A stretch of 64,000 nucleotides of DNA from Corynebacterium sp. (GCF_030826625.1 NZ_JAPJNQ010000001.1:26521-90520), one strand, 5' to 3'; shown: positions 16,937 through 26,475, counted from the first letter of the stretch. The notes: generated by a model from the letters alone, not told the origin. Numbers and translations are program-made.

Positions 16937-18463
16937 CTAGGAACGATCCGCGAGAGTGGCCCGTACCGGCCGTGCCAGCTGTGTCATTTCTCCGCGCCCA
17001 CGCAGCTCGATGGATTTCAGGAACGTCCAGCGTGCTCGTTCGACCTCGTTAGCTCCGCGTAAAGTCGCTGCATTGGTAAGGATCTGCCCGGGGGTGTCTT
17101 TGGCCAGCTCGGTCAGACGTGCAGCTTGGTTCACCGCATCACCGATGACGGTGTACTCGAAGCGATCAGAACCACCAATGTGCCCGGCGACGACGTGCCC
17201 GGCGGCCACCCCGATGCCGGCGTGCAAGGCTAGTCCTTTGAGCTCTTCGCGTAGCTCGCGCGCCGCCTGCAGTGCGAGTGAATTTGCATCAGTTAGTTGC
17301 AGTGGAGCGCCGAAGACTGCCAGTGCAGCATCGCCCTGGAACTTGTTGATGATGCCTCGGTTGCGGTGTACACATTCGACGACGTGCTCAAAAAACTGGT
17401 TGAGCTCGCCGACGACTTCTTCCGGGGTATGGCTGACGGCAAAGGTCGTCGAGCCGATCACGTCGACGAAAAGCACCGCGACTTCACGGTCTTCGCCGCC
17501 GAGCTCGGGACGTTCTTCCAGAGCTTTGGTGGCGACTTCCGTGCCGACATAGCGGCCGAAAATATCGCGCACCCGTTCGCGCTCTCGCAGGCCTTTCATC
17601 ATCTCGTTAAAACCGGCTTGCAGAACACCCATTTCGGAGCCGTCGTAGATATCGACTGCCACATTGGATTCACCACGGCGTACGCGGTTGATCGCATCCT
17701 GCAATTCTTTGATGGGGTCGATCACGCTCATCATGGCGAACATCGTGCCGGTCAGCCCAGTAACAAAACCGGTGGCAGCCATGATCAACACTGGTGGGAT
17801 GAGGTCAGCGGCGTTGTCTGTGAAGTAATCAGCCTGGTGAGCAAACAGCAGCAGCACGATGCCGAGGATGGGCACGCCCGTGGTCATCACCCAGGTGGTC
17901 AGCAAACGCACTTTGATCGGCGGTTCCAGGGTGGAATCTTCAAACCGGCGTGCCAGTGCCTCGGCTGCGACTGGGCGCACCAAACGTTCGGCTTGCAAGT
18001 ATGTGATCAGGATGGTGATCATCCCGGTGAGTGATGTGGAGATTGCGACGACCAAGCCCAGTCGGGCGGCGAAATTGCCGGCGAGGATGGTGGCAACCAA
18101 AATACCGATCAGCCAGACGAAGGCCGCCACCCCGGCCTGGTAGACCGGAATGCGCATGACCAGGTAGCGCACCATGTTTCGGTCGTGCTGTTCGGGGTTG
18201 CGTTGCCAGTCGAGTACTGGCCGGAACAGTAAATAGGTTGCGCCCATCCCGACGAGCACAGCGAATACTAGATAGGCGATGCCGACGGACCATAGGTTGG
18301 GAACTTCATCCGTGAAATCGGCGATTTCTGGCATCGGGATGAAAAATCGCACGAACAGCATCACTGCGATGGCGCCCGTGATGTTTGCGCCCAGAACTGC
18401 GGTAGCGAAAAGCGGCCACGAGGTTCCCCAAAGCCACTTCATGCCACGCAGAAATCTGTTCAT
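16937..18463 (-). CDS. cyaB: membrane class III adenylate cyclase (CyaB-like)
   Basis: The 508-residue product has about six transmembrane helices (17-245), a HAMP domain (about 245-300) and a class III cyclase homology domain (about 322-490). Metal-binding Asp334 (FVDVIGST) and Asp378 (KFQGDAA) are present, with Lys374 at the adenine-selecting position and the transition-state Asn/Arg region VNQAARL. It makes cAMP, which in corynebacteria activates the global regulator GlxR. Orthologues are C. glutamicum CyaB and M. tuberculosis Rv3645, with the same neighbours. The divergent holB start is only 43 bp away. Confidence 0.92.
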   Translation of the reverse strand: MNRFLRGMKWLWGTSWPLFATAVLGANITGAIAVMLFVRFFIPMPEIADFTDEVPNLWSVGIAYLVFAVLVGMGATYLLFRPVLDWQRNPEQHDRNMVRYLVMRIPVYQAGVAAFVWLIGILVATILAGNFAARLGLVVAISTSLTGMITILITYLQAERLVRPVAAEALARRFEDSTLEPPIKVRLLTTWVMTTGVPILGIVLLLFAHQADYFTDNAADLIPPVLIMAATGFVTGLTGTMFAMMSVIDPIKELQDAINRVRRGESNVAVDIYDGSEMGVLQAGFNEMMKGLRERERVRDIFGRYVGTEVATKALEERPELGGEDREVAVLFVDVIGSTTFAVSHTPEEVVGELNQFFEHVVECVHRNRGIINKFQGDAALAVFGAPLQLTDANSLALQAARELREELKGLALHAGIGVAAGHVVAGHIGGSDRFEYTVIGDAVNQAARLTELAKDTPGQILTNAATLRGANEVERARWTFLKSIELRGRGEMTQLARPVRATLADRS

Positions 18464-18506
18464 AACTTAATACAATAATGGTGCACCACCCGGCTACACT
18501 AGTGGC

Positions 18507-19799
18507 GTGAGTAATACGCGAGCCGCAACGGCGGACGACGCCACATCTACAACCGTCACACCTGCAACATTGACCCCAAACGATACTTCTTCGAGTTCTG
18601 CTCTCACTATCGCTGAGCGTCTGCGTGATCACCCCCGGGTGCAAAAAACCATCATGGATGCCGCCCGTGCAGCCGCGCAGACACCCCAAGCCCAAACCCA
18701 TGCGATGTCACATGCGTGGTTATTTACCGGCCCGCCGGGCGCTGGACGCTCAACCACAGCGTTGAACTTTGCTGCTGCGCTGCTCTGCGAAACCCCGGGC
18801 GCCTATGGCTGTGGAGAATGCCAAGCCTGTCGTACAGCGATGACGGGCAAGCACACAGATGTCGTGCATGTCGTGCCGCAAGAGTTGTCGATCGGAGTGG
18901 ATTTCGTCCGCGACAACGTTGTCTCTTCTGCTGCCAAGCGCCCCACGGTTGGCGCCTGGCGTGTGGTGATTTTCGAAGACGCCGACCGGCTGACCGACGG
19001 TGCCGCCAATGCACTGCTGAAAACCATCGAGGAACCGCCCGCGCATACCGTGATCATCTTGTGTGCGCCGTCGACTGACCCGGAGGACTTCCCACAGACG
19101 CTGCGTTCCCGCTGCCGCCATCTGTACGTGCCGGCGTTACCGGTGGACACGATTGTGCAGATGCTTGTCGACGAAGGTGCGAGTGAAAATCACGCCCGGT
19201 TGGCAGCGCATACTTCGTTGCGCCATGTTGGCCGCGCCCGCAAATTAGTGAATACCCCGGCGATCCAGCAGCGGCGTGCGCAAGCCATCAACCTCGCGGA
19301 AGCTATCTTCCACGAATCCGGTGGCTTCCAGGCCGTCGGCCAATTGGTTAAAGCTGTCGAAAAAGAAGCAAAAGAAAGTTACGCCGAAGCGGATGAGGCG
19401 GAAAAAGAACGTCTGCGCAACGCTTTGGGTATGGGGGCGAGAGGGAAAGGTACTCAGAAATCTGTTTCTGGTGGTGCTGGTGACTTGCGTGAGCTGGAAA
19501 AGCAGCAGAAGAAACGGCAAACGCGGCGTTTACGGGATGTATTGGATCTTGCCTTGGTTGATCTGGCTGGGATTTACCGGGACGCGCTGATGGTAAAGCT
19601 GGGCGCACAGGTGGATCTGACACATCCGGATTTTCAGCCGCTGGCCTCGGAGCTGGCTGAGCATTTGGATGAAGCGGGGCTGGTGGAATGCCAGGATGCG
19701 ATTAGTCATTATCGTGAGCTTTTAGGCTTTAACGTCTCGCCGCAGATTGCTTTCGACGGGCTGGTGGGGCGTTTGCGCTGTGCATACCGGGTGCACTAA
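18507..19799 (+). CDS. holB: DNA polymerase III subunit delta prime
   Basis: The 430-residue clamp-loader subunit begins with a Ser/Thr-rich, poorly ordered 35-residue extension, followed by an AAA+ domain. The P-loop is GPPGAGRST (75-83) with Arg replacing the usual Lys, consistent with a non-hydrolysing stator subunit. A zinc site is formed by Cys94, Cys102, Cys105 and Cys108. Residues about 285-345 are an unusually charged linker (Lys/Glu-rich, then Gly-rich) between domains II and III. Start GTG 18507. A tRNA gene follows, as in related genomes. Confidence 0.92.
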   Translation: MSNTRAATADDATSTTVTPATLTPNDTSSSSALTIAERLRDHPRVQKTIMDAARAAAQTPQAQTHAMSHAWLFTGPPGAGRSTTALNFAAALLCETPGAYGCGECQACRTAMTGKHTDVVHVVPQELSIGVDFVRDNVVSSAAKRPTVGAWRVVIFEDADRLTDGAANALLKTIEEPPAHTVIILCAPSTDPEDFPQTLRSRCRHLYVPALPVDTIVQMLVDEGASENHARLAAHTSLRHVGRARKLVNTPAIQQRRAQAINLAEAIFHESGGFQAVGQLVKAVEKEAKESYAEADEAEKERLRNALGMGARGKGTQKSVSGGAGDLRELEKQQKKRQTRRLRDVLDLALVDLAGIYRDALMVKLGAQVDLTHPDFQPLASELAEHLDEAGLVECQDAISHYRELLGFNVSPQIAFDGLVGRLRCAYRVH

Positions 19800-19940
19800 C
19801 TGTTACCGCCTCCCTGGTGTGGCGGTGCTAGTCCTGCCGTTTTCCATTGACGGCGACTATCGGCTAGAATGCCAGTGTTGCTGTGATTGTGCAGGAAGCC
19901 CGCTATGCGGGAATCTTTCACGGTTCCACACAAGCAACGT

Positions 19941-20016
19941 GCCATCTTAGCTCAGTCGGTAGAGCAGCTCCCTCGTAAAGAGCAGGTCAAGGGTTCGATT
20001 CCCTTAGATGGCTCCA
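19941..20016 (+). tRNA. tRNA-Thr (anticodon CGU)
   Basis: The acceptor stem GCCATCT / AGATGGC closes perfectly, the discriminator is U and CCA is encoded (20014-20016). The D arm is AGCTCAGTCGGTAGAGC and the T arm GGGTTCGATTCCC. The anticodon loop CTCGTAA gives anticodon CGU, reading ACG. The anticodon stem GCTCC/AGAGC has a C-A mismatch at its loop-proximal pair. Location downstream of holB matches the tRNA-Thr locus of mycobacteria. Confidence 0.95.
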
Positions 20017-20217
20017 CTACTTCAACTCTTATTCCGCAGTGATTTTGTTGATCCGTGTGCCATGGGGGATTGGCGCAGCTACATCAGTTCTCCACTTTTC
20101 AGCCGAAGCGCGGCCATTGACGATAAGGCGAAGGCTAGAGCAAAAGCTGAAATATTTTTGTGAGCTTGCTAACAGCTGTGATACCGTGGCATCGAATGTG
20201 AAGGGGAGATGATGCAG
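20017..20217. other. spacer downstream of tRNA-Thr
   Basis: No terminator, no repeated copy of the tRNA 3' end and no gene were found here. The composition turns AT-richer than the flanking core genes, marking the start of a small accessory islet. Confidence 0.4.
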
Positions 20218-20505
20218 ATGCAGAAAGTGCTCGATTTTTTTGGGTTCACTTCACGTACAGAAGACTCAAATGAACAGCGAAGAAAATACGTCTTTGACGA
20301 CCTGAGACCATCTCTCAGAGCTCTGGTCATAGTAGGATCGCTGGGTCTTGCATTGCTTGTGGGATGCATATCCCATCTTATTAATGTCAGTGCGGGTGGC
20401 TATAAGCTTATTCCTTTCTGGCTGTTTTTACTATCTTTTGCGGTTCTGATGAGACTAGGAATTCGATTTTGCTTGTCTCTTGAACAAAGAAAAATGGGAG
20501 AATGA
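20218..20505 (+). CDS. small two-helix membrane protein, unknown
   Basis: The 95-residue protein has a charged N-terminus (residues 1-33) and two hydrophobic helices (about 36-57 and 66-88), ending in a short basic tail. I do not recognise the family. ATG 20218 sits nine bases after a strong AAGGGGAG site; ATG codons at 20209 and 20212 are too close to it. Codon use is AT-richer than that of neighbouring core genes, suggesting recent acquisition together with the convergent AlbA-type gene. Confidence 0.6.
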   Translation: MQKVLDFFGFTSRTEDSNEQRRKYVFDDLRPSLRALVIVGSLGLALLVGCISHLINVSAGGYKLIPFWLFLLSFAVLMRLGIRFCLSLEQRKMGE

Positions 20506-20556
20506 AATCTTCAAGCAGGCTGCATCTCATAATGCACTTGATGGGGTGTAGCTTGG

Positions 20557-22299
20557 TTATTCTTTGGGGGATCGATTTATACGATAACGCGTAGAGCGCT
20601 GTCCTTGTCGACCTTCCATCAGCACGCTTCCGGCTGTTTGAAGTTGTTTGAGTGCATACCGAAGTTGGCCAGGACTCAGTTCTGGTATTGCCTCTACCAG
20701 CTCGGGGAATCTCATGGGTGCCTGGTTTAGCTGAGCGATGATAGCTGCGGTATTCGTGCCGTGCACTGATGAAAAATCTGACGTTCTACGCTGCTGGGTA
20801 CCTTTATCCCGTGGTGTCTCGTGTGAAGTATCTCGCGGACGAAGTACCCCGTCTTGGTAAGAAGCGAGCTTGAGTGAGCTTAGTTCTGTGAGCAGATCAT
20901 CTGCTTCGGACTGCCCGAGTGGGGCAAATTGCTTCCGCATTTGTCCTATTGACCAAGTCGCGCCTTGCTCTAACGAAAGCAGTAACTCCATTTGAATAAG
21001 TGAGAGTTCTTGGTTGTGTGCGAGTTTTTGCGCGTGCTGGCGTTGTTCCGCGGATAATCGAGGCTGTCTACGGAAAATTACTTTGAATTGTGCGCCGTTA
21101 TCGAAAAATTGTGGACGAGTGAGATTGCTATCTCGGCAAGCTCGCAAGATTTCGGCAATGCCACCACCTTCGCCTTCGATCACCGAGCTGCCGTCTGAAG
21201 TCTTGACGTGGCGCATGAGATTATACAAACGTTGGTTGACTGCAGATTTTGCCAGGTCTGAGCTTGTTAATTGTTCGATGCTGAGTCCATGAAGCCCACC
21301 TGGGTTGGTGATGATGAGACGCTCACGAGTTAATCGGATTTCTACGCTTTTACCACCACCTAACGAGGCAGCGCTGAGATCGCGGTGAACCAACGCATTG
21401 GCTATCGTTTCTCTTATTGCGCGCAGTGGAAATTCGCTACGTTTTTTCATATGTCCACTGGCTTGATATTCGTCGATGGTGTCTGCATTGCGCGCTACCC
21501 ACGCAACTGCATCTTCCAAAAGATCTGGAACAGCACCCTCAAAAGTTTCGATATTACGGTTTCGTGGTCCACCAAATCCTTCTGGCATTCGCACTGCGGC
21601 TGTAACTCGTAAAGCCGGCTCGGCCGCTTGTGGGAAAAATCCGAGCCCGTACAGGCCTGAAACACTTAATGTACCGTCGGGAAGAATAACTTTCAGGGTA
21701 CGTAGCAAATCCGCATCATTAACTACCTGGGACAAACGCCGAGAATACTGGCGAACTTCTGCTATATATCGTGAAGTTAATTCACTATTCAAATCTGCGC
21801 GAGTAGTGCCAGGTACCGGTTCAGAATCTGTTTCGTGGCTTCTTGCTGCTATGAGTGATGCATTCCGGATGAGCTGCAAATCGTTCGCGTTCATTTCATA
21901 ATCGCCATCGCTTTGCCTCAGATATGCTTTGCCACGGTATCTGGCCGGTTTATGCTCAGGTGATAGCGGATTTACGGTTATGGCTACCACGATTTTGCCA
22001 TCGATAGGGACAACGTCTGAGAAAATTTGTGGTGCTGGATCGATGCTGCTCCGTGTTTGGGTTGTCACAGCCTTGATTATTTTCGCTGGCTCATTTACTC
22101 CAGTGACACTGAAGTTTGTGCCTTCATCGACACCGAGCAGGACTGTGCCGCCAGTAGGCATATTCGCAAAGGCACAGATCGTTGTAGGCAGATTGTCTGG
22201 GACAGAGGAGCCGCGTTTTGCTTCGACATTCAGGAAGTCGTCGCCAAACTCCTGCATCTCGTGCAATGTTTGAATTAAAGTTCCACTGTCCCATTTCAC
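20557..22299 (-). CDS. AlbA/Schlafen-type ATP-binding regulator-like protein (COG2865)
   Basis: The 580-residue protein has an N-terminal AlbA_2/Schlafen-like domain (about 1-135, VEAKRG then ANMPTGGTVLLGVDEG), a GHKL-type ATPase region (about 285-400, with RETIANALVHRDLS and IEGEGGGIAEI), and a C-terminal winged-helix-like segment (about 525-575). This COG2865 architecture is usually annotated as a predicted transcriptional regulator or ATP-binding protein, sometimes found near defence or toxin genes. GTG 22299 is the likely start, with no clear ribosome site, so the mRNA may be nearly leaderless. An 11-bp inverted repeat overlaps the start, pointing to autoregulation. Confidence 0.8.
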   Translation of the reverse strand: MKWDSGTLIQTLHEMQEFGDDFLNVEAKRGSSVPDNLPTTICAFANMPTGGTVLLGVDEGTNFSVTGVNEPAKIIKAVTTQTRSSIDPAPQIFSDVVPIDGKIVVAITVNPLSPEHKPARYRGKAYLRQSDGDYEMNANDLQLIRNASLIAARSHETDSEPVPGTTRADLNSELTSRYIAEVRQYSRRLSQVVNDADLLRTLKVILPDGTLSVSGLYGLGFFPQAAEPALRVTAAVRMPEGFGGPRNRNIETFEGAVPDLLEDAVAWVARNADTIDEYQASGHMKKRSEFPLRAIRETIANALVHRDLSAASLGGGKSVEIRLTRERLIITNPGGLHGLSIEQLTSSDLAKSAVNQRLYNLMRHVKTSDGSSVIEGEGGGIAEILRACRDSNLTRPQFFDNGAQFKVIFRRQPRLSAEQRQHAQKLAHNQELSLIQMELLLSLEQGATWSIGQMRKQFAPLGQSEADDLLTELSSLKLASYQDGVLRPRDTSHETPRDKGTQQRRTSDFSSVHGTNTAAIIAQLNQAPMRFPELVEAIPELSPGQLRYALKQLQTAGSVLMEGRQGQRSTRYRINRSPKE

Positions 22300-22328
22300 A
22301 CTGTAAAGAGTACAGTCACAGTGTGAAA
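22294..22328. promoter_or_regulatory. inverted-repeat operator overlapping the AlbA-type gene start
   Basis: TTTCACACTGT (22294-22304) and ACAGTGTGAAA (22318-22328) are perfect 11-bp arms separated by 13 bp, with an inner CTGT/ACAG pair. The left arm covers the GTG start codon. The half-site matches the direct repeats further upstream. Confidence 0.7.
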
Positions 22329-22747
22329 GTGTCTAGCACTCTCAGGGTGCTTGTGCACTGTGATGTGCACTGTTAGTCAGTAGTGTTTCAGTGTTGATGC
22401 CGGGATGATGCCTGGGTGTTTTTACCAGTGTTTTTGTGACTGTAGGCGTCTTCGGCGAAAGTGAGTATTCTGATTTGCGAGTGACAATATGTCATCGATA
22501 GACCCTAAAATCAGGTCACAGTGTAAAACAACAGTGCAAAACTGGCTTACATTGTAAAACGCACACTGTAAATTACAGTCTGAAAATTGCAGTCTGGAAA
22601 CTGCGTTGTGGATCCGCAGCGTGAGCTTGGTACGGGCCGCGGCCGTGATTGCAGGGCCCGCTATAGCAAGCAGAAACCTCTAGCTAGTGGAGTTAGCTAG
22701 CAAGCCCCATCACCGGCGGCGCCCTGTTACTTAATAGTGAGCGGGTT
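22329..22747. other. gene-free spacer upstream of the AlbA-type gene
   Basis: About 420 bp without a convincing gene. It holds repeats of GTGCACTGT near 22355-22380, the array of ACAGTGTAAAA-type half-sites (annotated separately), and a CTAGCTA/TAGCTAG inverted repeat (22680-22700) close to the end of the acyl-CoA synthetase gene. Confidence 0.6.
22518..22600. repeat. array of six operator-like 11-13 bp direct repeats
   Basis: Units begin at 22518 (ACAGTGTAAAA), 22531 (ACAGTGCAAAA), 22549 (ACATTGTAAAA), 22563 (ACACTGTAAAT), 22575 (ACAGTCTGAAAA) and 22589 (GCAGTCTGGAAA). Spacing is 12-14 bp except for one 18-bp step. All resemble the arm of the inverted repeat at the AlbA-type gene start. Confidence 0.7.
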
Positions 22748-24391
22748 TTAAGCCGACAGCTGGCGGGGGATTACCTTGCCTGTGGCGTTGCGCGGCAAAT
22801 CATCGACGAAATGCACATCGCGGGGTACCGAGTGCTCAGCCAGACGGGTGCGCACCCATTGGCGAATGTCATCGGCAGTAATGTCTGGGCCCTCAGGGTC
22901 TTTCACAATCCAGGCAGCAATGCGGCTAAACGTCGCATCATCATCAACACCTTTGGCGTAGTGATCAGCAATACCTGGCATCGTATCCAGCACATTGTCG
23001 ACCGACGAAGGGTAGACGTTTTCGCCGCCGACGATGATCATTTCATCAGCGCGGCCTAATACGTGCAGCATGCCGTCGTTGTCGATATAGCCGAGATCGC
23101 CGATGGATTGCAGCATGCCGATGCGGTCCAGTTTGTGCTTCGGATTGGTGTATCCGACCATCGTGGTCGCGTTGCGCAGATAAATTTTGCCAATCTTGCC
23201 ACGGGGGACTTCCTTGCCGTCGTCGTCCAAGATTTTTAGCAGGGTGCCGTTGGCGATGGAACCGCCCACGGTGGGGTCCTCGGCGATTTGTTGTGGTGTC
23301 GCGGCACTGGCCAAGGTGAGCTCGGTGGAACCATAAATATTAGCCAGAATTGGGCCGAAACGCTCGATGGTATCCGCTGCCACCTGGGGAGTTAGCGCGT
23401 GGCCGGAGGAAGCGATGACCTGCAACGAGGAGGTGTCGTAATCCCAGGTGTTGTCGAGCGTGACCATCGATTTATAGAACACTGGCGACGAGATCAATAC
23501 CTCGCAGCGGTGCTCTTGGATATCGTTGAGGCAGGCTTCGGCATCAAAAATGCGCCGTGTGACCACCGTGGAACGTAGCGCGAAGGCAATGTTGAGCATC
23601 GCCCAACCCCAAGTGTGGAAAATCGATGCTGTCATTTGGACGGTTTGGTTGGCTTTCCAGGGGACAGCATCCAGGATTGTGCTTAACACCGTGGGCAGTT
23701 TTGGCTCAGGCCGCGCAATACCTTTTGGCACGCCGGTAGTGCCCGAAGACATCAAGACGATATTGCCGTGCTTCGGAAAGCGAGGCAGCTTTTGCTCGAT
23801 GTTGCGCTTGACGATCTCGGCTAAAGCCAGGTGCTCTCCGGTGTCTTCGCCGCCTTCGTGGCCGATGACCACGTGCAAGTTGGTGGCGGCTGCAGAGCCA
23901 GGTTGCGGCAGGCGGTCTGCAAATTCGCTGTCGATGACCAGCACATTGATGTCGTTCTCTTCAATGCAACCAGCGAGTTGTTCAGATGAAGAACCAATAT
24001 TGAGCAAATAGATTGTTGCCCCGGCATAGCCCTTGGCAACCAGCGGGGTGACGATGCCACGCCCATTGCGTGCCATGATGCCCAGACGGATTTCGTCGAC
24101 TGGCAGCTGATGTAGGTAACGGGCAAAAGTAGTGGCCTGTTGCTGCAGATCGCGGTAGGTCATGGTGCCTTCGTCGTCAAGCAAGGCAGGGCGATCCGGG
24201 CAAATGAGTGCCGCTTGTTCGATCTCGCGGGCAGTGCTTAGCCAATAACGCGCGACGATGCCGGGGGTGTGTAGCAGCGCGCGTGGGTTGTCGCCGGGGG
24301 CAATGATCCCGGTTCGCAGCAATGTAGGAACTAGTTTTGCTAGCCCCTTGCCGTTGGTAGCGAGGTATTCCAGCCGGTCGCGCAATGACAC
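22748..24391 (-). CDS. acyl-CoA synthetase (AMP-forming, FadD-like)
   Basis: The 547-residue ANL-superfamily enzyme has the P-loop-like VLMSSGTTGVPKG, the A5 motif YGSTE, the A8 region and a C-terminal catalytic lysine in RNATGKVIPRQ. It activates a carboxylic acid, probably fatty, to the acyl-CoA via an adenylate. Chain-length preference cannot be read. GTG 24391 follows a GAAGGTG site. It is transcribed divergently from the formaldehyde dehydrogenase gene, with a 271-bp spacer holding both promoters. Confidence 0.85.
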   Translation of the reverse strand: MSLRDRLEYLATNGKGLAKLVPTLLRTGIIAPGDNPRALLHTPGIVARYWLSTAREIEQAALICPDRPALLDDEGTMTYRDLQQQATTFARYLHQLPVDEIRLGIMARNGRGIVTPLVAKGYAGATIYLLNIGSSSEQLAGCIEENDINVLVIDSEFADRLPQPGSAAATNLHVVIGHEGGEDTGEHLALAEIVKRNIEQKLPRFPKHGNIVLMSSGTTGVPKGIARPEPKLPTVLSTILDAVPWKANQTVQMTASIFHTWGWAMLNIAFALRSTVVTRRIFDAEACLNDIQEHRCEVLISSPVFYKSMVTLDNTWDYDTSSLQVIASSGHALTPQVAADTIERFGPILANIYGSTELTLASAATPQQIAEDPTVGGSIANGTLLKILDDDGKEVPRGKIGKIYLRNATTMVGYTNPKHKLDRIGMLQSIGDLGYIDNDGMLHVLGRADEMIIVGGENVYPSSVDNVLDTMPGIADHYAKGVDDDATFSRIAAWIVKDPEGPDITADDIRQWVRTRLAEHSVPRDVHFVDDLPRNATGKVIPRQLSA

Positions 24392-24662
24392 AAAATCACA
24401 CCTTCAATAATCAGAACACAAAAATTAATGAGCACACGGAGCGGGTGGCAATAAGATTCAGACAATAAAGCCTAGACATTAGAGCCTTGGGTGAGTCTGA
24501 GTAAAGCCGAGTGGCACCCGAGTAATACTTTTCATTTAGAAACTTACACCATAACTATCGTCACTCTAGTTAGTTTTCGTTACATCGTGCAGCACGCGAA
24601 ATGAAACTTGCTAGTAGATGAAGCATCAGCGGCATCGAAGGCATTTCTGTAATATCAGGTAT

Positions 24663-25814
24663 ATGACATATCAAGAAAATCTTATTGAAAATGATGATCA
24701 ATCAAGCGGCGCTGCAGATTCACAAACCGTGAAGGGCGTCATTGCGCGTTCGAAGGGTGCAGAAGTCGAAACCGTCGACATTGTCATCCCTGCTCCCGGC
24801 GCACATGACGTCGTTGTTGCCGTGAAAACTTGTGGTATCTGCCATACCGATTTGGCTTACCGCGATGGCGATATTGAAGATGCTTACCCATTTCTGTTGG
24901 GCCACGAAGCTACTGCAGTCGTCGAATCCGTCGGCAGCGAAGTTTCCCACGTCAAAGTTGGCGACACCGTCGTACTGAACTGGCGCGCTGTGTGCGGCGA
25001 ATGCCGGGCCTGCAAGAAGGGCCAGCCACGTTACTGCTTCGATACCCACAATGCTTCTAAGCCAATGACGCTTGCCGACGGCACCGAGCTCACCGCAGCT
25101 TTGGGTATCGGCGCTTTGGCGGAAAAGACACTGGTACACGAAGGCCAGTGCACCGTTATTGATTCGGACGCCGACGCGGCTGCTTCTGGCTTGCTGGGCT
25201 GCGGCGTCATGGCCGGCCTCGGTGCGGCCGTGAATACCGGTGAAGTTACTCGTGGTGAATCCGTCGCTGTCTTCGGCGTCGGTGGCGTCGGCATGGCAGC
25301 TATCGCCGGTGCCAGCTTGGTGGGCGCACGCACAATCATTGCGGTGGACCTGGATGCGCAGAAGCTCGAGCGTGCCCGCGAAGAATTCGGTGCAACCCAC
25401 ACGGTCGATGCCAGTGGCAAGTCGGAAGAAGAAGTTATCGAAGCAGTCCGCGAGCTCACCGATGGTTTTGGTCCCGATGTCACCATCGATGGTGTAGGTA
25501 TCCCAGCTACCACCCGACAGGCTTTCTACTCCCGCGATCTTGCCGGACGCATGGTCATGGTGGGCGTTCCTGGGCCGGATGCGAAATTCGAGATCCCAGC
25601 TATTGACTTCTTCTCTCGCGGTGGCGCGTTGAAGCCATCCTGGTACGGCGATTGCCTGCCAGAGCGTGACTTCCCGTTGTACGCTGATTTGGCTAAGCAG
25701 GGACGCTTCCCACTGGACAAATTCGTTGACGAACGCATTACCCTGAATGATGTAGAGAAAGCATTCGCAACCATGAAGGCAGGCAAAGTCCTGCGCAGCG
25801 TAGTAGAGGTGTAA
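24663..25814 (+). CDS. mscR: S-(hydroxymethyl)mycothiol dehydrogenase
   Basis: The 383-residue zinc alcohol dehydrogenase has catalytic-zinc ligands Cys57 and His81 (CGICHTD, GHE) and structural zinc Cys111, Cys114, Cys117 and Cys125. A Rossmann fingerprint [13 protein letters not shown] follows. High similarity in layout to MscR/AdhE2 (Rv2259) and C. glutamicum FadH suggests NAD-dependent oxidation of the mycothiol-formaldehyde adduct and MSNO reduction. ATG 24663 is chosen, with a CAGG site; the upstream frame is not family sequence. The next gene, five bases downstream, is the metallo-beta-lactamase partner, as for Rv2259-Rv2260. Confidence 0.9.
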   Translation: MTYQENLIENDDQSSGAADSQTVKGVIARSKGAEVETVDIVIPAPGAHDVVVAVKTCGICHTDLAYRDGDIEDAYPFLLGHEATAVVESVGSEVSHVKVGDTVVLNWRAVCGECRACKKGQPRYCFDTHNASKPMTLADGTELTAALGIGALAEKTLVHEGQCTVIDSDADAAASGLLGCGVMAGLGAAVNTGEVTRGESVAVFGVGGVGMAAIAGASLVGARTIIAVDLDAQKLERAREEFGATHTVDASGKSEEEVIEAVRELTDGFGPDVTIDGVGIPATTRQAFYSRDLAGRMVMVGVPGPDAKFEIPAIDFFSRGGALKPSWYGDCLPERDFPLYADLAKQGRFPLDKFVDERITLNDVEKAFATMKAGKVLRSVVEV

Positions 25815-25819
25815 CACAC

Positions 25820-26437
25820 ATGCGTATTGACCATCTAGTGACTTCTGGAAAGTTCAAACTCGACGGCAATGAATGGGACGTCGACAACAACGTCTTCATC
25901 GTCGGCGACCAGGATTGCTGGATCATCGACCCTTCGCATGAATTCGATACCATCGTCGGTGCCGTGGAAAACCGCAACGTCAAAGGCATTATTTTGACGC
26001 ATGGTCACAGCGACCACGTCGATATTGCCCCGCAGGTGGCGGATCATTTCGGGGTGGAAATGTATATGCACCCAGATGACGAGATGCTGTGGGAAGAAGC
26101 CAACGGCGATCGTTCATTCGCCCGTCTTGCCGACGGGGACACCTTCGACGTAGAAGGCAGCACGCTGAAGGTTCTGCACACCCCGGGACACTCGCCAGGT
26201 TCCTGCGTGTTGTACTGCGAAGACGAAGCAAAAATCTTTGCCGGTGACACCCTGTTTTCGGGTGGTCCGGGTGCAACCGACAAGAAGTACTCGGATTTCG
26301 GGACCATCATTGAGTCGCTGAAATCCAAGGTATTTACCCTGCCGAACGAGACCACTGTCATGCCAGGGCATGGTGATTTCACCACCGTGGGAGAGGAATT
26401 CTCCCACTTGGATGAATACATCGAGCGCGGCTACTAA
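25820..26437 (+). CDS. metallo-beta-lactamase fold hydrolase, MscR partner
   Basis: This 205-residue hydrolase has the metal motif THGHSDH (His61, His63, Asp65, His66), His at HTPGHSPGS, Asp in FAGDTLF and a final His in MPGHGDF: a full glyoxalase II-like dinuclear site. Coupling to mscR (5-bp gap) suggests it hydrolyses S-formylmycothiol to formate, completing formaldehyde detoxification. The substrate is inferred from context. Confidence 0.85.
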   Translation: MRIDHLVTSGKFKLDGNEWDVDNNVFIVGDQDCWIIDPSHEFDTIVGAVENRNVKGIILTHGHSDHVDIAPQVADHFGVEMYMHPDDEMLWEEANGDRSFARLADGDTFDVEGSTLKVLHTPGHSPGSCVLYCEDEAKIFAGDTLFSGGPGATDKKYSDFGTIIESLKSKVFTLPNETTVMPGHGDFTTVGEEFSHLDEYIERGY

Positions 26438-26460
26438 GAATTAAATCAAAGCCGCAGGTC

Positions 26461-26475
26461 GCGTCCAGAGGACGC
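26461..26475. terminator. possible weak bidirectional terminator
   Basis: GCGTCC AGA GGACGC forms a 6-bp stem between the convergent hydrolase and CcdA-like genes, abutting the latter's stop codon. T/A runs on both sides are short, so efficiency is doubtful. Confidence 0.4.

Noticed and set aside
20017..22747. Integrated element with duplicated tRNA-Thr end
   Set aside because: No second copy of the tRNA 3' sequence and no integrase gene found by eye.
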